Shown here in pieces: positions 9,806-18,335 of a DNA stretch of 64,000 bases. The notes beneath the pieces are model-generated. The model was given only the letters and a program-made list of their open reading frames with translations. It did no database searches and was not told the origin of the DNA. This DNA is from CBDCGJ01 sp965238305 (GTDB lineage Bacteria > Pseudomonadota > Alphaproteobacteria > GCA-2731375). The number at the start of each line of letters is the position of its first letter. Within the stretch, counting starts at the first letter, position 1. The stretch is from positions 2,542,001 through 2,606,000 of the forward strand of contig CBDEHK010000001.1 in assembly GCA_965238305.1 (NCBI GenBank). The letters are read 5' to 3'. The position numbers were made by a program, and so were the translations under genes.

Positions 9806-9897
9806 TATTGATTTCCTTTGGTTTGGGGAGTTGAATTTGGGGTCACCTTCGGCTCATGATGGTACAGGAATTTAACAAAGAAAAGTGAGGCGTTTTC

Positions 9898-10548
9898 ATG
9901 CGCAAGTTTGAGTTTCATTTCGATTTTGGTAGTCCTAATGCCTATCTCAGTCACAAAGTGATGCCGGAGATCGAGGCCCGTACCGGCGAGGCGTGCCACT
10001 ATGTTCCGGTATTGCTGGGTGGTGTGTTCAAGCTGACCAATAATCAATCGCCAATGATGGCCTTCGAGGGGATCAAGAATAAAAACGAATATGGCACGCT
10101 GGAGATGCAGCGATTCATTGCCAAACACAGCCTAGATAAGTTTCAGCGCAATCCACATTTCCCTGTCAACACAGTGCAGATCATGCGTGGCGCCATTTAC
10201 GCCGAACGTGAAGGAATTTTTGCAGAATATGTCGATGTGGTATTTTCGGCGATGTGGGAGCAGGGCTTGAAAATGGATGATCCCGACGTCATTAAAACCA
10301 AGCTCGATGCCGCGGGTATGGATGGCGCGGCGGTTCTGGCCGGAATCAGTGAGCAGGGGATCAAGGATGTTTTGCTTGCGAATACCAACGCTTCGGTAGA
10401 GCGCGGCACCTTCGGCAGCCCGACCTTTTTTGTTGGCGAAGAGATATTTTTCGGCAAAGACAAGCTGCACGACGTGGAAGAAGAACTGAAACGAAAAATC
10501 TGCCCACCATTGACCGGCAAGGGGTGGCTTGTTAGACGAAGAGAGTAG
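9898..10548 (+). CDS. 2-hydroxychromene-2-carboxylate isomerase-like (DsbA/kappa-GST family)
   Basis: A 216-residue thioredoxin-fold protein without a CxxC motif. It begins with FHFDFGSPNAYLS, where the serine of FGSP occupies the catalytic position of NahD-type HCCA isomerases, and it has the family's conserved GTFGSPTFFVG segment near residues 168-178 followed by the C-terminal helix. HCCA isomerases act with glutathione in naphthalene and other polyaromatic catabolism, but many homologues serve unknown glutathione-dependent isomerisations. GTGAGG lies 8 bases before the ATG. The following dioxygenase gene starts 65 bp downstream on the same strand. Confidence 0.82.
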   Translation: MRKFEFHFDFGSPNAYLSHKVMPEIEARTGEACHYVPVLLGGVFKLTNNQSPMMAFEGIKNKNEYGTLEMQRFIAKHSLDKFQRNPHFPVNTVQIMRGAIYAEREGIFAEYVDVVFSAMWEQGLKMDDPDVIKTKLDAAGMDGAAVLAGISEQGIKDVLLANTNASVERGTFGSPTFFVGEEIFFGKDKLHDVEEELKRKICPPLTGKGWLVRRRE

Positions 10549-10613
10549 ACTTATTTTGGTCGACCTTTTCTATTGGCGAGTTGGTCAATAGACGCCCGAA
10601 TGGAGAAACGGAC

Positions 10614-11468
10614 ATGGAACTCAGTTCAATAACCTTGCGGCCCAGTAATGGCGGTGTTGGTGCCTTTGTCGAGGGTGTCGACCTGTCTGAACCTTTGAGC
10701 AACTCGCTCGGCGAAGACTTGCGACAAGGCCTAGGCGAATATGGCGTGTTGTTTTTCCGCGATCAGAATATTGATCCGCAACAGCATCAAGCGTTGGCCG
10801 AGCATGTCGGTGAAATCGATGTAAACCGATTTTTCCAAGCGGTTCAGGATTATCCGAAAATCGCCGAAGTGCGCAAGGAGCCGGAGCACAAAATCAATAT
10901 CGGCAGCGGTTGGCATACCGATCATTCTTATGATGTGGAACCGGCCTTGGGGTCGATATTGTTGGCCCGCGAGCTGCCGTCGCGGGGCGGCGATACTTTA
11001 TTTGCCAATATGTTCGCGGCTTACGACGCCTTGTCCGACGGGTTGAAAGAAACCTTGGAAAGCCTGCAGGCGGAACATTCCACCCGCCATAATTTCGGCG
11101 CCATTCCAAAATCCGGCCCAGAGGGCGAAGAAATGAAAGGCCGTCTGGGTAATCAGGATTTGGCAACACAAGATTCGGTGCATCCGGTTGTGATCCGGCA
11201 CCCAATTAGCGGTAAGAAAGCGCTCTATGTAAATCGCGGTTTCACCACGCATTTTGTCGGCTGGACGGCGGAAGAAAGCGCACCCTTGCTGGACTATTTG
11301 TATCAACACGCTTCACAATCAGAATTTACCTATCGCTTCGAATGGCAGCCCGGTTCTATCGCCTTCTGGGACAACCGTGCCACCTGGCACAAAGCGGTCA
11401 ATGACTATCATGGTGAGCGCCGCTTGATGCATCGCATCACCCTGCAAGGCGAAGCCTTATCGGCCTAA
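10614..11468 (+). CDS. TauD/TfdA family Fe(II)/2-oxoglutarate dioxygenase
   Basis: About 284 residues from the ATG at 10614, chosen over an upstream frame start at 10581 because GGAG sits 8 bases before it and the protein then begins at the conserved N-terminal strand. The metal triad is visible: HxD in WHTDHS (about residues 100-102) and the distal His in LMHRITLQGE; the 2-oxoglutarate-binding Arg follows in HRIT. The family includes taurine, 2,4-D and alkylsulfate dioxygenases; the substrate is unknown. A second paralogue lies at 25358-26236. The gene ends about 95 bp before tRNA-Leu. Confidence 0.88.
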   Translation: MELSSITLRPSNGGVGAFVEGVDLSEPLSNSLGEDLRQGLGEYGVLFFRDQNIDPQQHQALAEHVGEIDVNRFFQAVQDYPKIAEVRKEPEHKINIGSGWHTDHSYDVEPALGSILLARELPSRGGDTLFANMFAAYDALSDGLKETLESLQAEHSTRHNFGAIPKSGPEGEEMKGRLGNQDLATQDSVHPVVIRHPISGKKALYVNRGFTTHFVGWTAEESAPLLDYLYQHASQSEFTYRFEWQPGSIAFWDNRATWHKAVNDYHGERRLMHRITLQGEALSA

Positions 11469-11563
11469 GCGACGAAGCCTTCTCAATCCGATAGTGCGGT
11501 CACCTTTCCGCTTGCTATTCGTCGCTGTTTGACTAAATTGTCGCGACCTTCCGAGGCGGCTCA

Positions 11564-11650
11564 GCGGGCGTGGCGGAATTGGTAGACGCAAGGGACTTAA
11601 AATCCCTCGGTAGAAATACCGTGCCGGTTCGAGTCCGGCCGCCCGCACCA
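11564..11650 (+). tRNA. tRNA-Leu (anticodon UAA)
   Basis: An 87-base tRNA including encoded CCA. The 7-bp acceptor stem GCGGGCG (11564-11570) pairs with CGCCCGC (11640-11646), followed by discriminator A and CCA. The anticodon stem AGGGA/TCCCT encloses loop CTTAAAA, giving anticodon TAA at 11598-11600. A class II long variable arm (CGGTAGAAATACCG) and the T-loop GGTTCGAGTCC are present. Confidence 0.97.
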
Positions 11651-11652
11651 AA

Positions 11653-11673
11653 GCGCTTAGCAAAGCTAAGCGC
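11653..11673 (+). terminator. Hairpin directly after tRNA-Leu
   Basis: Perfect 9-bp stem GCGCTTAGC/GCTAAGCGC with an AAA loop, two bases after the tRNA CCA. There is no U-tract, so it may be a processing or pausing structure rather than a strict intrinsic terminator. Confidence 0.5.
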
Positions 11674-11696
11674 GCGGCTTCAACAACCCTCTCATT

Positions 11697-11734
11697 CGGC
11701 TCTCATTGTTTGCGCAAGCAAACAATGAGAGCCG
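11697..11734. terminator. Strong 17-bp hairpin with GCAA tetraloop (bidirectional terminator candidate)
   Basis: Perfect inverted repeat: arms 11697-11713 and 11718-11734 (17 bp) close on the tetraloop GCAA, a GNRA type. It lies between the tRNA and the convergent DUF1254 gene, where a bidirectional terminator is expected. No poly-T run follows on either strand. Confidence 0.5.
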
Positions 11735-11829
11735 GTATCGGGATGCTTCCATTTTAACTGCGCCAATACGCATTGAGCATAGACGAAGCCTGGTAGCAGA
11801 CAGCGTGCTTATCCGGCGAATTGCCTGAA

Positions 11830-13380
11830 TTACTCGACCAACTCGATCTCGCCCGGTCGCCAAGTTTTGTCGAACCAGGCTTCGGTCGGGCTGTATAGGC
11901 GCAAAAGGCTGAACCATCCCTTTCCTGGGACGGTTTCGATCCAGTTCGACTGCTTTCCTTCGGGTGCCTTGGGGCCGAAGTAGAGGTCCAGTGATCCGTC
12001 TTCATTGATGGTCAATTTATGACGCTTGTTGTTCTTATTCGGATACGGCTGGCTGGTCTGTAACATGGAGCGGGTCTGCGAATCGTAGACCACCACTGAC
12101 ATGAACTGCTTGGCGGGGACATCCCCAGGAAGGTTCAGCTTATAGGATTTGCCGCCGTCCAAATAATCGCCTTTGCTGTCCAGATACCCCCAGGCGTATT
12201 GCGATCCCTTGCCGATAAGTTTCCACACCATGGCCGGAGAGTTGAATGTTGCCATGTAGAAATACTGTGCCCGTGCATCAATATTGCGTCCACCCAGTCC
12301 CTGATCCTTGATATACTCATGCGAGTTGCCGATCATGCCACGCTTCCAGTAGCTGCCCTTGTAGAGGAATTCGGATTTATCCCGTTCGTACCAGAACAAG
12401 GCGCGGGCGGTCGCGTTCCCCAACTTCGCAGCTTGTATCAAAATCTTCTTCATCCGCGCATCCGGGGCAAAGGGTTTGCCCTTCTGGATGCCGATGGACG
12501 AAAAAAGACCACGAAGCTCGGGGTCAAGGAATTCGATCGGCTCACGATCGATCACGGCATGGAGTTCTTCGAAGAACTTGTAGTTGGCGGAGTGAACGGT
12601 GTTGAACTCCGTCCCCGTTCCCTCGATGAACTCCATCTCAGGCGGATGAACCGCTGCACTAAGCGGATAGATCTTGATGCCGTTTCTGAACAATTGGTCG
12701 GAATAATCAGGTTTGCCATCCTTAAGGAACCCACGCAACAGCAGCCAGACCGCATAGCTGCGTGACTTGGCAATGGTATATACGCCTTGCGGAACGATCC
12801 CCTCGAAGTCAGCCTTGTCGTATCCGGGTGGCAGGATCAGGAATTTGCCGCCATTGCCCCGATGCGGACCCGGAGGGCCCATATCGATGATGTTGCGCGT
12901 AAACGAATCAACCATGATCCCCGGTCCCGTTCCAGCCGGAATTTCGACCACCGTCGGCCCATCTCTTTCCAGATTGAGAAAGGACGTGGCGTAGACCGTG
13001 CCGGCATTGCCGGTGAGAAACAGCGAATTGCTGTCCATCAAGCCGCCAAAGACAATAACCTGATTGGCCTTTTCCTGGCCAAGGGCAATGTGGCCGGCCC
13101 GGCCGGCCTCGAAGTTGGAAGCCGGCATTCCGTTCAGTATTGCTTGCAAGCCGCGATTAAGGTCCAAGTTGGCAAAAAGCAGCGCCGCTGCTTCCTTGGT
13201 CGGGATCCCGTCAAAGAACTGCAGAGTGCCAACCCTCGTCTCCACCGTGTCAGGCGTCAGGATCGATTCTGGGATCTTGGTATTAAATCCAGGTGTCGGT
13301 TTATCTTGCGCCCAGGCCGATGACACGGAAACGAAAAATCCGAGCGCGACCGTTGCTGCGATGCGGAATAGCGATTTCAT
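11830..13380 (-). CDS. Secreted DUF1254/DUF1214 domain protein
   Basis: A 516-residue exported protein. Residues 1-24 form a Sec signal peptide (MKSLFRIAATVALGFFVSV then SSAWAQ, cleavage after AWA). The DUF1254 domain follows at about 70-200 and the DUF1214 domain at about 380-500, ending in the typical GWFSLLRLYSPTEAWFDKTWRPGEIE. The family is common in soil and marine bacteria and its biochemical role is not established. It stands alone, convergent with the tRNA and preceded by a long non-coding gap, and lies between tRNA-Leu and the tRNA-Leu relic at 13811, so it may be cargo of an old insertion. Confidence 0.88.
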   Translation of the reverse strand: MKSLFRIAATVALGFFVSVSSAWAQDKPTPGFNTKIPESILTPDTVETRVGTLQFFDGIPTKEAAALLFANLDLNRGLQAILNGMPASNFEAGRAGHIALGQEKANQVIVFGGLMDSNSLFLTGNAGTVYATSFLNLERDGPTVVEIPAGTGPGIMVDSFTRNIIDMGPPGPHRGNGGKFLILPPGYDKADFEGIVPQGVYTIAKSRSYAVWLLLRGFLKDGKPDYSDQLFRNGIKIYPLSAAVHPPEMEFIEGTGTEFNTVHSANYKFFEELHAVIDREPIEFLDPELRGLFSSIGIQKGKPFAPDARMKKILIQAAKLGNATARALFWYERDKSEFLYKGSYWKRGMIGNSHEYIKDQGLGGRNIDARAQYFYMATFNSPAMVWKLIGKGSQYAWGYLDSKGDYLDGGKSYKLNLPGDVPAKQFMSVVVYDSQTRSMLQTSQPYPNKNNKRHKLTINEDGSLDLYFGPKAPEGKQSNWIETVPGKGWFSLLRLYSPTEAWFDKTWRPGEIELVE

Positions 13381-13961
13381 TATTTTCCCCCATTTGGCAA
13401 GTACAGTCGCTGCCAGTTTCTGATTATTTCGTATCAGTAGTGTGCGACCCTGAGTCTATCGCGCAGTACATTAGTTTATCAACATGTATACAACCTGGCA
13501 ATTTGGAACGATCGCGTTTAGACGAGTGGGCACCGTTACCTAGTATCCGTCAGGCAACGAACGGCTCAAAAGTGCGGTTGTGGCACTTTTCGGAAGTGTA
13601 TCGTTTTTTAAATCATGTCTGCCATCAGTGGCAAAAGCACCAATAAGTCAACACAATTGAAATAAAGCACAACGTCTTCGCGAGCAGTTGTCAGATCCTT
13701 GATGTGCCATCAGAATATTGTTCAGTTTCTTACAGGAGTTCTTACAAAATATTGGTCATCGTTTAAAAAACACAAACTGTCCAAATGCTTATGGCCATAT
13801 GCGAGACACCTAAAATACCTCGGTAAAAATACCTTCCGTTCGGATCTTCAATCTCTGCCTTTCCCTTGTCGGCGACAATGCCTACGCTATTGCGCGCAAT
13901 TGCAGTATTTGTCGGCATGTTCGACAAAAAATTCTGCCACAACTGGCGGCAAGGGGCAGCT
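13381..13961. other. Long intergenic region (581 bp) between DUF1254 gene and adenylate cyclase
   Basis: No convincing gene. Open frames here lack ribosome-binding sites and protein-like composition. The only recognisable item is the tRNA-Leu relic at 13811-13846. The sequence is more AT-rich than its neighbours, consistent with old inserted DNA. Confidence 0.5.
13811..13846 (+). pseudogene. Relic of the tRNA-Leu 3' half (possible old attachment site)
   Basis: Bases 13811-13833 match 11598-11620 of tRNA-Leu(UAA) at 21 of 23 positions, starting exactly at the anticodon and running through the variable arm. Resemblance continues weakly into the T-arm (CCGTTCGGATC versus CCGGTTCGAGTC). The 5' half is not recognisable, so this is not a functional tRNA. 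Integrases often leave such a copy of the tRNA 3' half at the far end of an inserted element. Confidence 0.6.
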
Positions 13962-15392
13962 ATGGCACAGCATCAAAAACAGAAAACCGCGAAAGGGCGT
14001 GGCGGCAGTTCTGCTGAAACGAAGAAAAAACTGGAACAACTCAACCACGAGCTAATGGAGGCGTTGGACCGGCAGGCCGCGACCGGAGAAATTTTACGTG
14101 TCATCAGCCGATCACCCACCAGTTCGCAGCCGGTATTCGAGGCCATTGTGCGAACCGGCCTGACCCTATTCCCGGAAGCGGCCATTACCATCGCCCTGCC
14201 GGAAGGGGAATATGTGCACGCCGCGGCGGTAGCAGATTCCGATCCGGCCCGCGAGGAAGCATGGCGACAGCGTTTTCCAGTTCCGCTGACGCGGGAATAT
14301 ATGCATGGTCAAGTCATTCTGGAAGCGGAAGCGATAGACTTTCCTGACGTCGCAAACGTGCTGGAGGAATTTGGTCCCGGTGGGCAGAACTTCCTCGCCA
14401 GCGGTTACCGCGCCTTGACATTGATGCCGATGATGCGTGGCGACACTGCCGTCGGGGTGCTTGGGGTTGTGCGGCTTTCCCCCGGCCCGCTGTCGAAAGA
14501 ACAGTTTGCAATATTGCAGACCTTTGCCGCGCAGGCCGTTATTGCGATCGAAAACACCCGACTGGTGAACGAAATGCGGCAGACCAACAAGACCTTGGCG
14601 ACAGTTTCAGATCAGTTGGCAAAATATATCTCGCCACAACTTTACCAATCGATAACCAGCGGCGAACAGCGTGTCGCCATTGGCTCCAAGCGCAAGAAAC
14701 TAACCATTTTCTTCTCCGATATCGTCAACTTTACGGAGATCACGGACCAATTGGAAGCTGAAGAATTGACCGCGTTGCTGAATGAATATTTGACGGAGAT
14801 GTCGAGAATCGCCCAAGCGCATGGGGCCTACTTCGATAAGTTTATTGGCGACGCGATGATGTTCTATTTTGGCGACCCGGAAAGCAAAGGCGTGAGAGAA
14901 GACGCCTCGGCCTGTGTTCGGATGGCGATAGAGATGCAGCGACGGCTGCACAAACTGCAGACAGGATGGCGGGAACAGGGGTTGATCGACCGTCCGTTCG
15001 AGGCCCGTATCGGCATCAATACCGGCTATTGCACGGTTGGAAATTTCGGCAGCGAAGATCGCATGGATTACACAATCATCGGCGGCGAAGTAAATCTGGC
15101 GGCCCGATTGGAAGCGCATGCGGACTCAGGCGGAATTTTGTTGACCGCCGAAACTTATTCGTTGGTAAAGGATTGGCTGTTTGCGGAAGAGCAGGAAGCG
15201 ATCACCATGAAGGGCTTCCCGAAGGCAATCCGAACTTTCAGCGTTCAAGATATTAGCGATCAAACTCTACAGGATGAGCACCGATTCCACCATGAAGGTG
15301 AGGGGGTAATAATCACGATCAACGGTGATCGCGCTGACAAAGCCAAAACCAAGGCAGCCCTCAAACAGGCCATGGCGCTACTTGACGAATGA
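13962..15392 (+). CDS. GAF-domain class III adenylate cyclase
   Basis: About 476 residues from the ATG at 13962 (AGGGG upstream); an upstream TTG at 13866 would add 32 unlikely residues. An N-terminal coiled coil (about 15-45) leads into a GAF sensor domain (about 55-215), then a class III nucleotide cyclase domain (about 240-430). Metal-binding Asp253 (FFSDIVNFT) and Asp297 (FIGDAMMFYFG), the adenine-selecting Lys293 and Asp369 (MDYTIIG), and transition-state Asn378 and Arg382 (VNLAARLE) are all present, so it should be an active homodimeric cAMP synthase. No membrane segment, so cytosolic. The GAF ligand is unknown. Confidence 0.9.
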   Translation: MAQHQKQKTAKGRGGSSAETKKKLEQLNHELMEALDRQAATGEILRVISRSPTSSQPVFEAIVRTGLTLFPEAAITIALPEGEYVHAAAVADSDPAREEAWRQRFPVPLTREYMHGQVILEAEAIDFPDVANVLEEFGPGGQNFLASGYRALTLMPMMRGDTAVGVLGVVRLSPGPLSKEQFAILQTFAAQAVIAIENTRLVNEMRQTNKTLATVSDQLAKYISPQLYQSITSGEQRVAIGSKRKKLTIFFSDIVNFTEITDQLEAEELTALLNEYLTEMSRIAQAHGAYFDKFIGDAMMFYFGDPESKGVREDASACVRMAIEMQRRLHKLQTGWREQGLIDRPFEARIGINTGYCTVGNFGSEDRMDYTIIGGEVNLAARLEAHADSGGILLTAETYSLVKDWLFAEEQEAITMKGFPKAIRTFSVQDISDQTLQDEHRFHHEGEGVIITINGDRADKAKTKAALKQAMALLDE

Positions 15393-15629
15393 ACAACTGG
15401 CTATTACCGGTCCTGGTACATGGGAAAACAAAACACTGAACCAGAAAATTTCCAAAGCTGACGACAGAGCAGATCTTTGCCGCAACGATCCATTAGCGAT
15501 TGTGCTTTCTTTACATAACCAGTAGCTTATTCAAGCAGGTAATTTGATCGGTTTGCTTCGCGTTTTTTTGGCAATTGCTGATATCCTGTTTGTGGAGATA
15601 AGAAACTATTCAACAGAATTGGGGGAATT

Positions 15630-15914
15630 ATGGCCTATGTACGTGTAACGATGATCAAATCGGATGTCTCTTTCAAAGACGCTTTGAAGTCATTTAGGGG
15701 GAGCGATCGGGAAGCGACCCTAAAAGCAGCCGACGCAGAATCGATGGAGATGATCCAGACCGGCGAAAACTCCGGCATGTTGATTTCCAAATATGCGAAC
15801 AAAACCAAGGCTAACAAAGCTTGGAAAGCTTCCGCAGCGGCGCGCGCCTGGATGGCGGAAAATCAAGGTGCTGTGGTTTGGCCGGTTGAAGGGCCAACCA
15901 AATGGAAGGCTTAG
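15630..15914 (+). CDS. Conserved-looking small hypothetical protein (94 aa)
   Basis: A soluble 94-residue protein with GGGGG just before its ATG. It starts with a beta-strand-like segment (MAYVRVTMIKSD) and has a lysine- and alanine-rich second half ending in WPVEGPTKW. The strand-helix pattern would suit a small ferredoxin-like barrel as in ABM-type proteins, but no diagnostic motif supports this. It stands alone between the cyclase and the convergent anti-sigma gene. Function unknown. Confidence 0.6.
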   Translation: MAYVRVTMIKSDVSFKDALKSFRGSDREATLKAADAESMEMIQTGENSGMLISKYANKTKANKAWKASAAARAWMAENQGAVVWPVEGPTKWKA

Positions 15915-15972
15915 CGAAGTCAAAATATGCCGCATGACGATCTGATCGGGGGATCAGATAGCGTTCGAGCTG

Positions 15973-16833
15973 TTACGACCGCGCATCGTCCATACGTCGA
16001 AAATGTTCAACAAACGTAGCGAGTTTGCTGATTGACATATTGGAGACCGCGACATAGGCGAGGTCGCCACGGTGCCAGGTCACGGTGGTAAGTCCGCCGT
16101 CCTGCGAGACGGCCGAGAATACATTCTCGGCCGGCGCCTCCAGGCCCTCGGCCCAGGTCACGTATAGCGCGATGTCATCTGAATTCGCCTGGTAGGCGAA
16201 GAAAGCCAATTTGCGTCCAAGGAAGGCGCATAATCTACCGCCAATCAGGGCGACACCGTCGGGTCCGGCCATGGTCTTCGGTAAATCGAAATCCACTCTA
16301 GCAGTCATCCAAAGCCGTACTGCGTCGGGGTGTTCAGCCGTGATATCAAGAACGTCGCCAGTTGTCCGAAACTGCTCGAAATCCTGCGTCGCGGCGGTAA
16401 GGATCGAGACCCTTTCATCTTCGCGACCCAGTAATCCCAAAGCACCGAAAAACAAACCAACTAAGAAAATGGCTGCCGCCGCCCGACGATATGTGTTGCG
16501 ACGATCGACGGATGCAATCTCGTAATGCGAACTAGATCGAGCTTTGCCGCCGCGATTAATTCGATCCTGTATGCGGCGCCAGAGCTCTTCTTCGTCGCAA
16601 GCGTGGTCTAAATGTTCCCGCATTCGCGCATCCAGCTCCTGCAGTTCGCGCTTGTAGGCGACGCATTCGCTGCAATTATCCAGATGTTGCCGGAGCGCCG
16701 TTTCCTCAGTTGGATCGATGGCTTCATCAATCATTTCAGAAAGGCAATCACGCACTTCGTCGCAAAGGAGTTCGAAATCTTTGTCTCTCCCGGTCACACT
16801 GAACCTCGATATAGTTCGATCATTGCTCTTCAC
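15973..16833 (-). CDS. Membrane anti-sigma factor with zf-HC2 (ZAS) domain
   Basis: Binds and silences its cognate ECF sigma factor. The N-terminal cytoplasmic zinc-binding anti-sigma motif H-x3-C-x2-C reads HLDNCSEC. A single transmembrane helix follows (AAAAIFLVGLFFGALGLL, about 120-137 of the GTG-start protein), then a roughly 150-residue outer domain of unknown ligand. Start is uncertain: GTG at 16833 (overlapping the sigma gene by 14 bp) is used here; a TTG at 16875 or a GTG at 16797 with GAGG before it are alternatives. The overlap indicates translational coupling with the sigma gene just upstream. Confidence 0.85.
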   Translation of the reverse strand: MKSNDRTISRFSVTGRDKDFELLCDEVRDCLSEMIDEAIDPTEETALRQHLDNCSECVAYKRELQELDARMREHLDHACDEEELWRRIQDRINRGGKARSSSHYEIASVDRRNTYRRAAAAIFLVGLFFGALGLLGREDERVSILTAATQDFEQFRTTGDVLDITAEHPDAVRLWMTARVDFDLPKTMAGPDGVALIGGRLCAFLGRKLAFFAYQANSDDIALYVTWAEGLEAPAENVFSAVSQDGGLTTVTWHRGDLAYVAVSNMSISKLATFVEHFRRMDDARS

Positions 16834-17470
16834 CGCCTTTGACAGGTTTGCCGGCCTTAATTCTGGTGACTGCAATCAATGGCACGACGGGATCGGTCAT
16901 GTAATGTTGCAAATCCTGTTGGAGCTGTCGCCGGCCTCGACTGAGGCGTGAACGTACCGTGCCGATTGGACAATTCACAACATCGGCGATCTCCTGATAC
17001 GAACGTTCCTCCAACAGCGCCAGCGAAACAACGAGGCGAACCTCCGGTGTCAATCGTTGCATGGCGTGAAGCACCGCGTTTCGGAATTCCTTGCGGATCA
17101 GTTGAACATCCGGGGTCGGTTCGCTAGACCCGATGCGTGTCTCAATCATATCTATATCAGCGTCGGTCGTCGGTGCGATTGGCGACCGCGCGCGGCGGCG
17201 CAGAAAGTCCAAACAGAGGTTTGTCAGAATTCGGAAGATCCAGGCTTTGTAGTTGGTGCCGATCTTGAAATCGCCGAATGCCCGAAATGCCTTCAGACAG
17301 GTCTCTTGCGTGAGTTCATCCGCAGCTTCTCGATCACCTGTCATTCGCAGAGCCGTGCGCCAGAGCGCGCCAACATGAGGTCGTGTGAGGTCCTCAAAAT
17401 CTTTGTCTCGGGCGCGGCCGGGCCTGGATCGCCAGAAGTTCGTCCATTCATTGCCGCGCCTTGTCCGCAT
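16820..17470 (-). CDS. ECF (sigma-70 family) RNA polymerase sigma factor
   Basis: A 216-residue group 4 sigma factor. Region 2 occupies about residues 28-97 (TGDREAADELTQETCLKAF...AWIFRILTNLCLDFLRRR) and region 4 about 130-185 (LTPEVRLVVSLALLEERSYQEIADV...GTVRSRLSRGRRQLQ). No extra C-terminal domain. It directs polymerase to a small stress regulon. The zf-HC2 anti-sigma gene overlaps its 3' end, giving a standard sigma/anti-sigma module. The signal is not evident; the divergent gene at 17811 encodes a thioredoxin-fold membrane protein, so an envelope or redox signal is a possibility. Confidence 0.92.
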   Translation of the reverse strand: MRTRRGNEWTNFWRSRPGRARDKDFEDLTRPHVGALWRTALRMTGDREAADELTQETCLKAFRAFGDFKIGTNYKAWIFRILTNLCLDFLRRRARSPIAPTTDADIDMIETRIGSSEPTPDVQLIRKEFRNAVLHAMQRLTPEVRLVVSLALLEERSYQEIADVVNCPIGTVRSRLSRGRRQLQQDLQHYMTDPVVPLIAVTRIKAGKPVKGGEEQ

Positions 17471-17810
17471 TAGCTTTGGTTTCCACCTTATCTTAGCATT
17501 CCGCCAGTGGGCCGCATGTTTCGTCAGCTAGAAATTAAAACGACCGGCGGCACGGAAAGTTCCAGCAAATCGCACTGACGGGCGCAAGCTGTCAGGCTTT
17601 GGGCCCGGGAGCCGCATACTGACATCGCTTAATGGTTGATCCAGCGTCACAGCAACACAAGATCAGACGCAAAAGATCACGAGTTAGTGAGGGTTGCGAA
17701 CTTATTTTGACTCAGCACGTTTTAGATCCCGAACCGCCGCCAGTTATTGTGACGTCATGACAGCTGACGCCAGCAATATCGTCACGGATTAAAAACGACA
17801 AAATGGTCTT
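17471..17810. other. Divergent intergenic region between ECF sigma gene and thioredoxin-like gene
   Basis: 340 bp without a plausible gene; presumably holds two divergent promoters. Near 17750 there are several partly inverted TGACG/CGTCA elements (GTGACGTCATGACAGCTGACG) that could be regulator sites. No clear ECF-type GGAAC-N16/17-GTT pair was found. Confidence 0.4.
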
Positions 17811-18335
17811 ATGGAGCATGGCAAAACAATGAAGCGTCAAAAAAGAAAGTCTCAGAAAAACAGCAAACAGAAGATAGATAGCGTCAATGTAAATGGGCAG
17901 AATTCCCGCAAAACAGAGAGACGCAAGCTTCTTGTTAAGTTTCGCAACGTCGCGATGGCAGCTGTCGTCCTCTCTGGCGTGGGCTGGTATGTAGTCGCCG
18001 AAGTCAGAGTAACCGTCCAAGAACAAGACTTGTCCCGGATCGGAAATGGGATTGCCACAGTTGTTCAAATTCACGATCCGCAATGCCCAAAATGCGTCGC
18101 CCTGCAACGAGAGGCCAGAGCGGCGCTGAGTGAATTCGAAAGCAGCGAACTACAATTTTTGGTCAGCAATATCCGCTCTGTCGAAGGCAGGCAATTCGCC
18201 GCCAAGCATCACGTCGCTCACGTGACGTTGTTGTTATTTGATGCCAAGGGCGACAGACGGGAAGTGCTTGTCGGACCCAATAGTGCTGAAAACCTGAAGC
18301 GCATCTTTCGACGTCACCTCGAGAGATCTAAGTGA
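17811..18335 (+). CDS. Membrane-anchored thioredoxin-fold protein with CPKC motif
   Basis: 174 residues: a very basic N-terminus (about 1-45), one transmembrane helix (about 46-64, VAMAAVVLSGVGWYVVAEV), then a small extracytoplasmic thioredoxin-like domain with C92-P-K-C95 in the context HDPQCPKCVALQ. The pattern beta strand, CxxC at a helix start, and a later beta hairpin with LLLFDAKGD fits a minimal thioredoxin fold, but the usual cis-proline is not obvious (HVTLLL). A periplasmic disulphide or metal-linked role is inferred. The start is uncertain: ATG at 17811 or 17829, both with poor ribosome sites. Confidence 0.6.
   Translation: MEHGKTMKRQKRKSQKNSKQKIDSVNVNGQNSRKTERRKLLVKFRNVAMAAVVLSGVGWYVVAEVRVTVQEQDLSRIGNGIATVVQIHDPQCPKCVALQREARAALSEFESSELQFLVSNIRSVEGRQFAAKHHVAHVTLLLFDAKGDRREVLVGPNSAENLKRIFRRHLERSK

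Noticed and set aside
13699..14055. 118-codon frame crossing the cyclase start
   Set aside because: It runs through the tRNA relic and into the cyclase gene in another frame, so it is a shadow.
17740..17775. TGACGTCA-like elements as a defined operator
   Set aside because: Imperfect and unevenly spaced; too little to assign to a regulator, so only mentioned in the intergenic entry.
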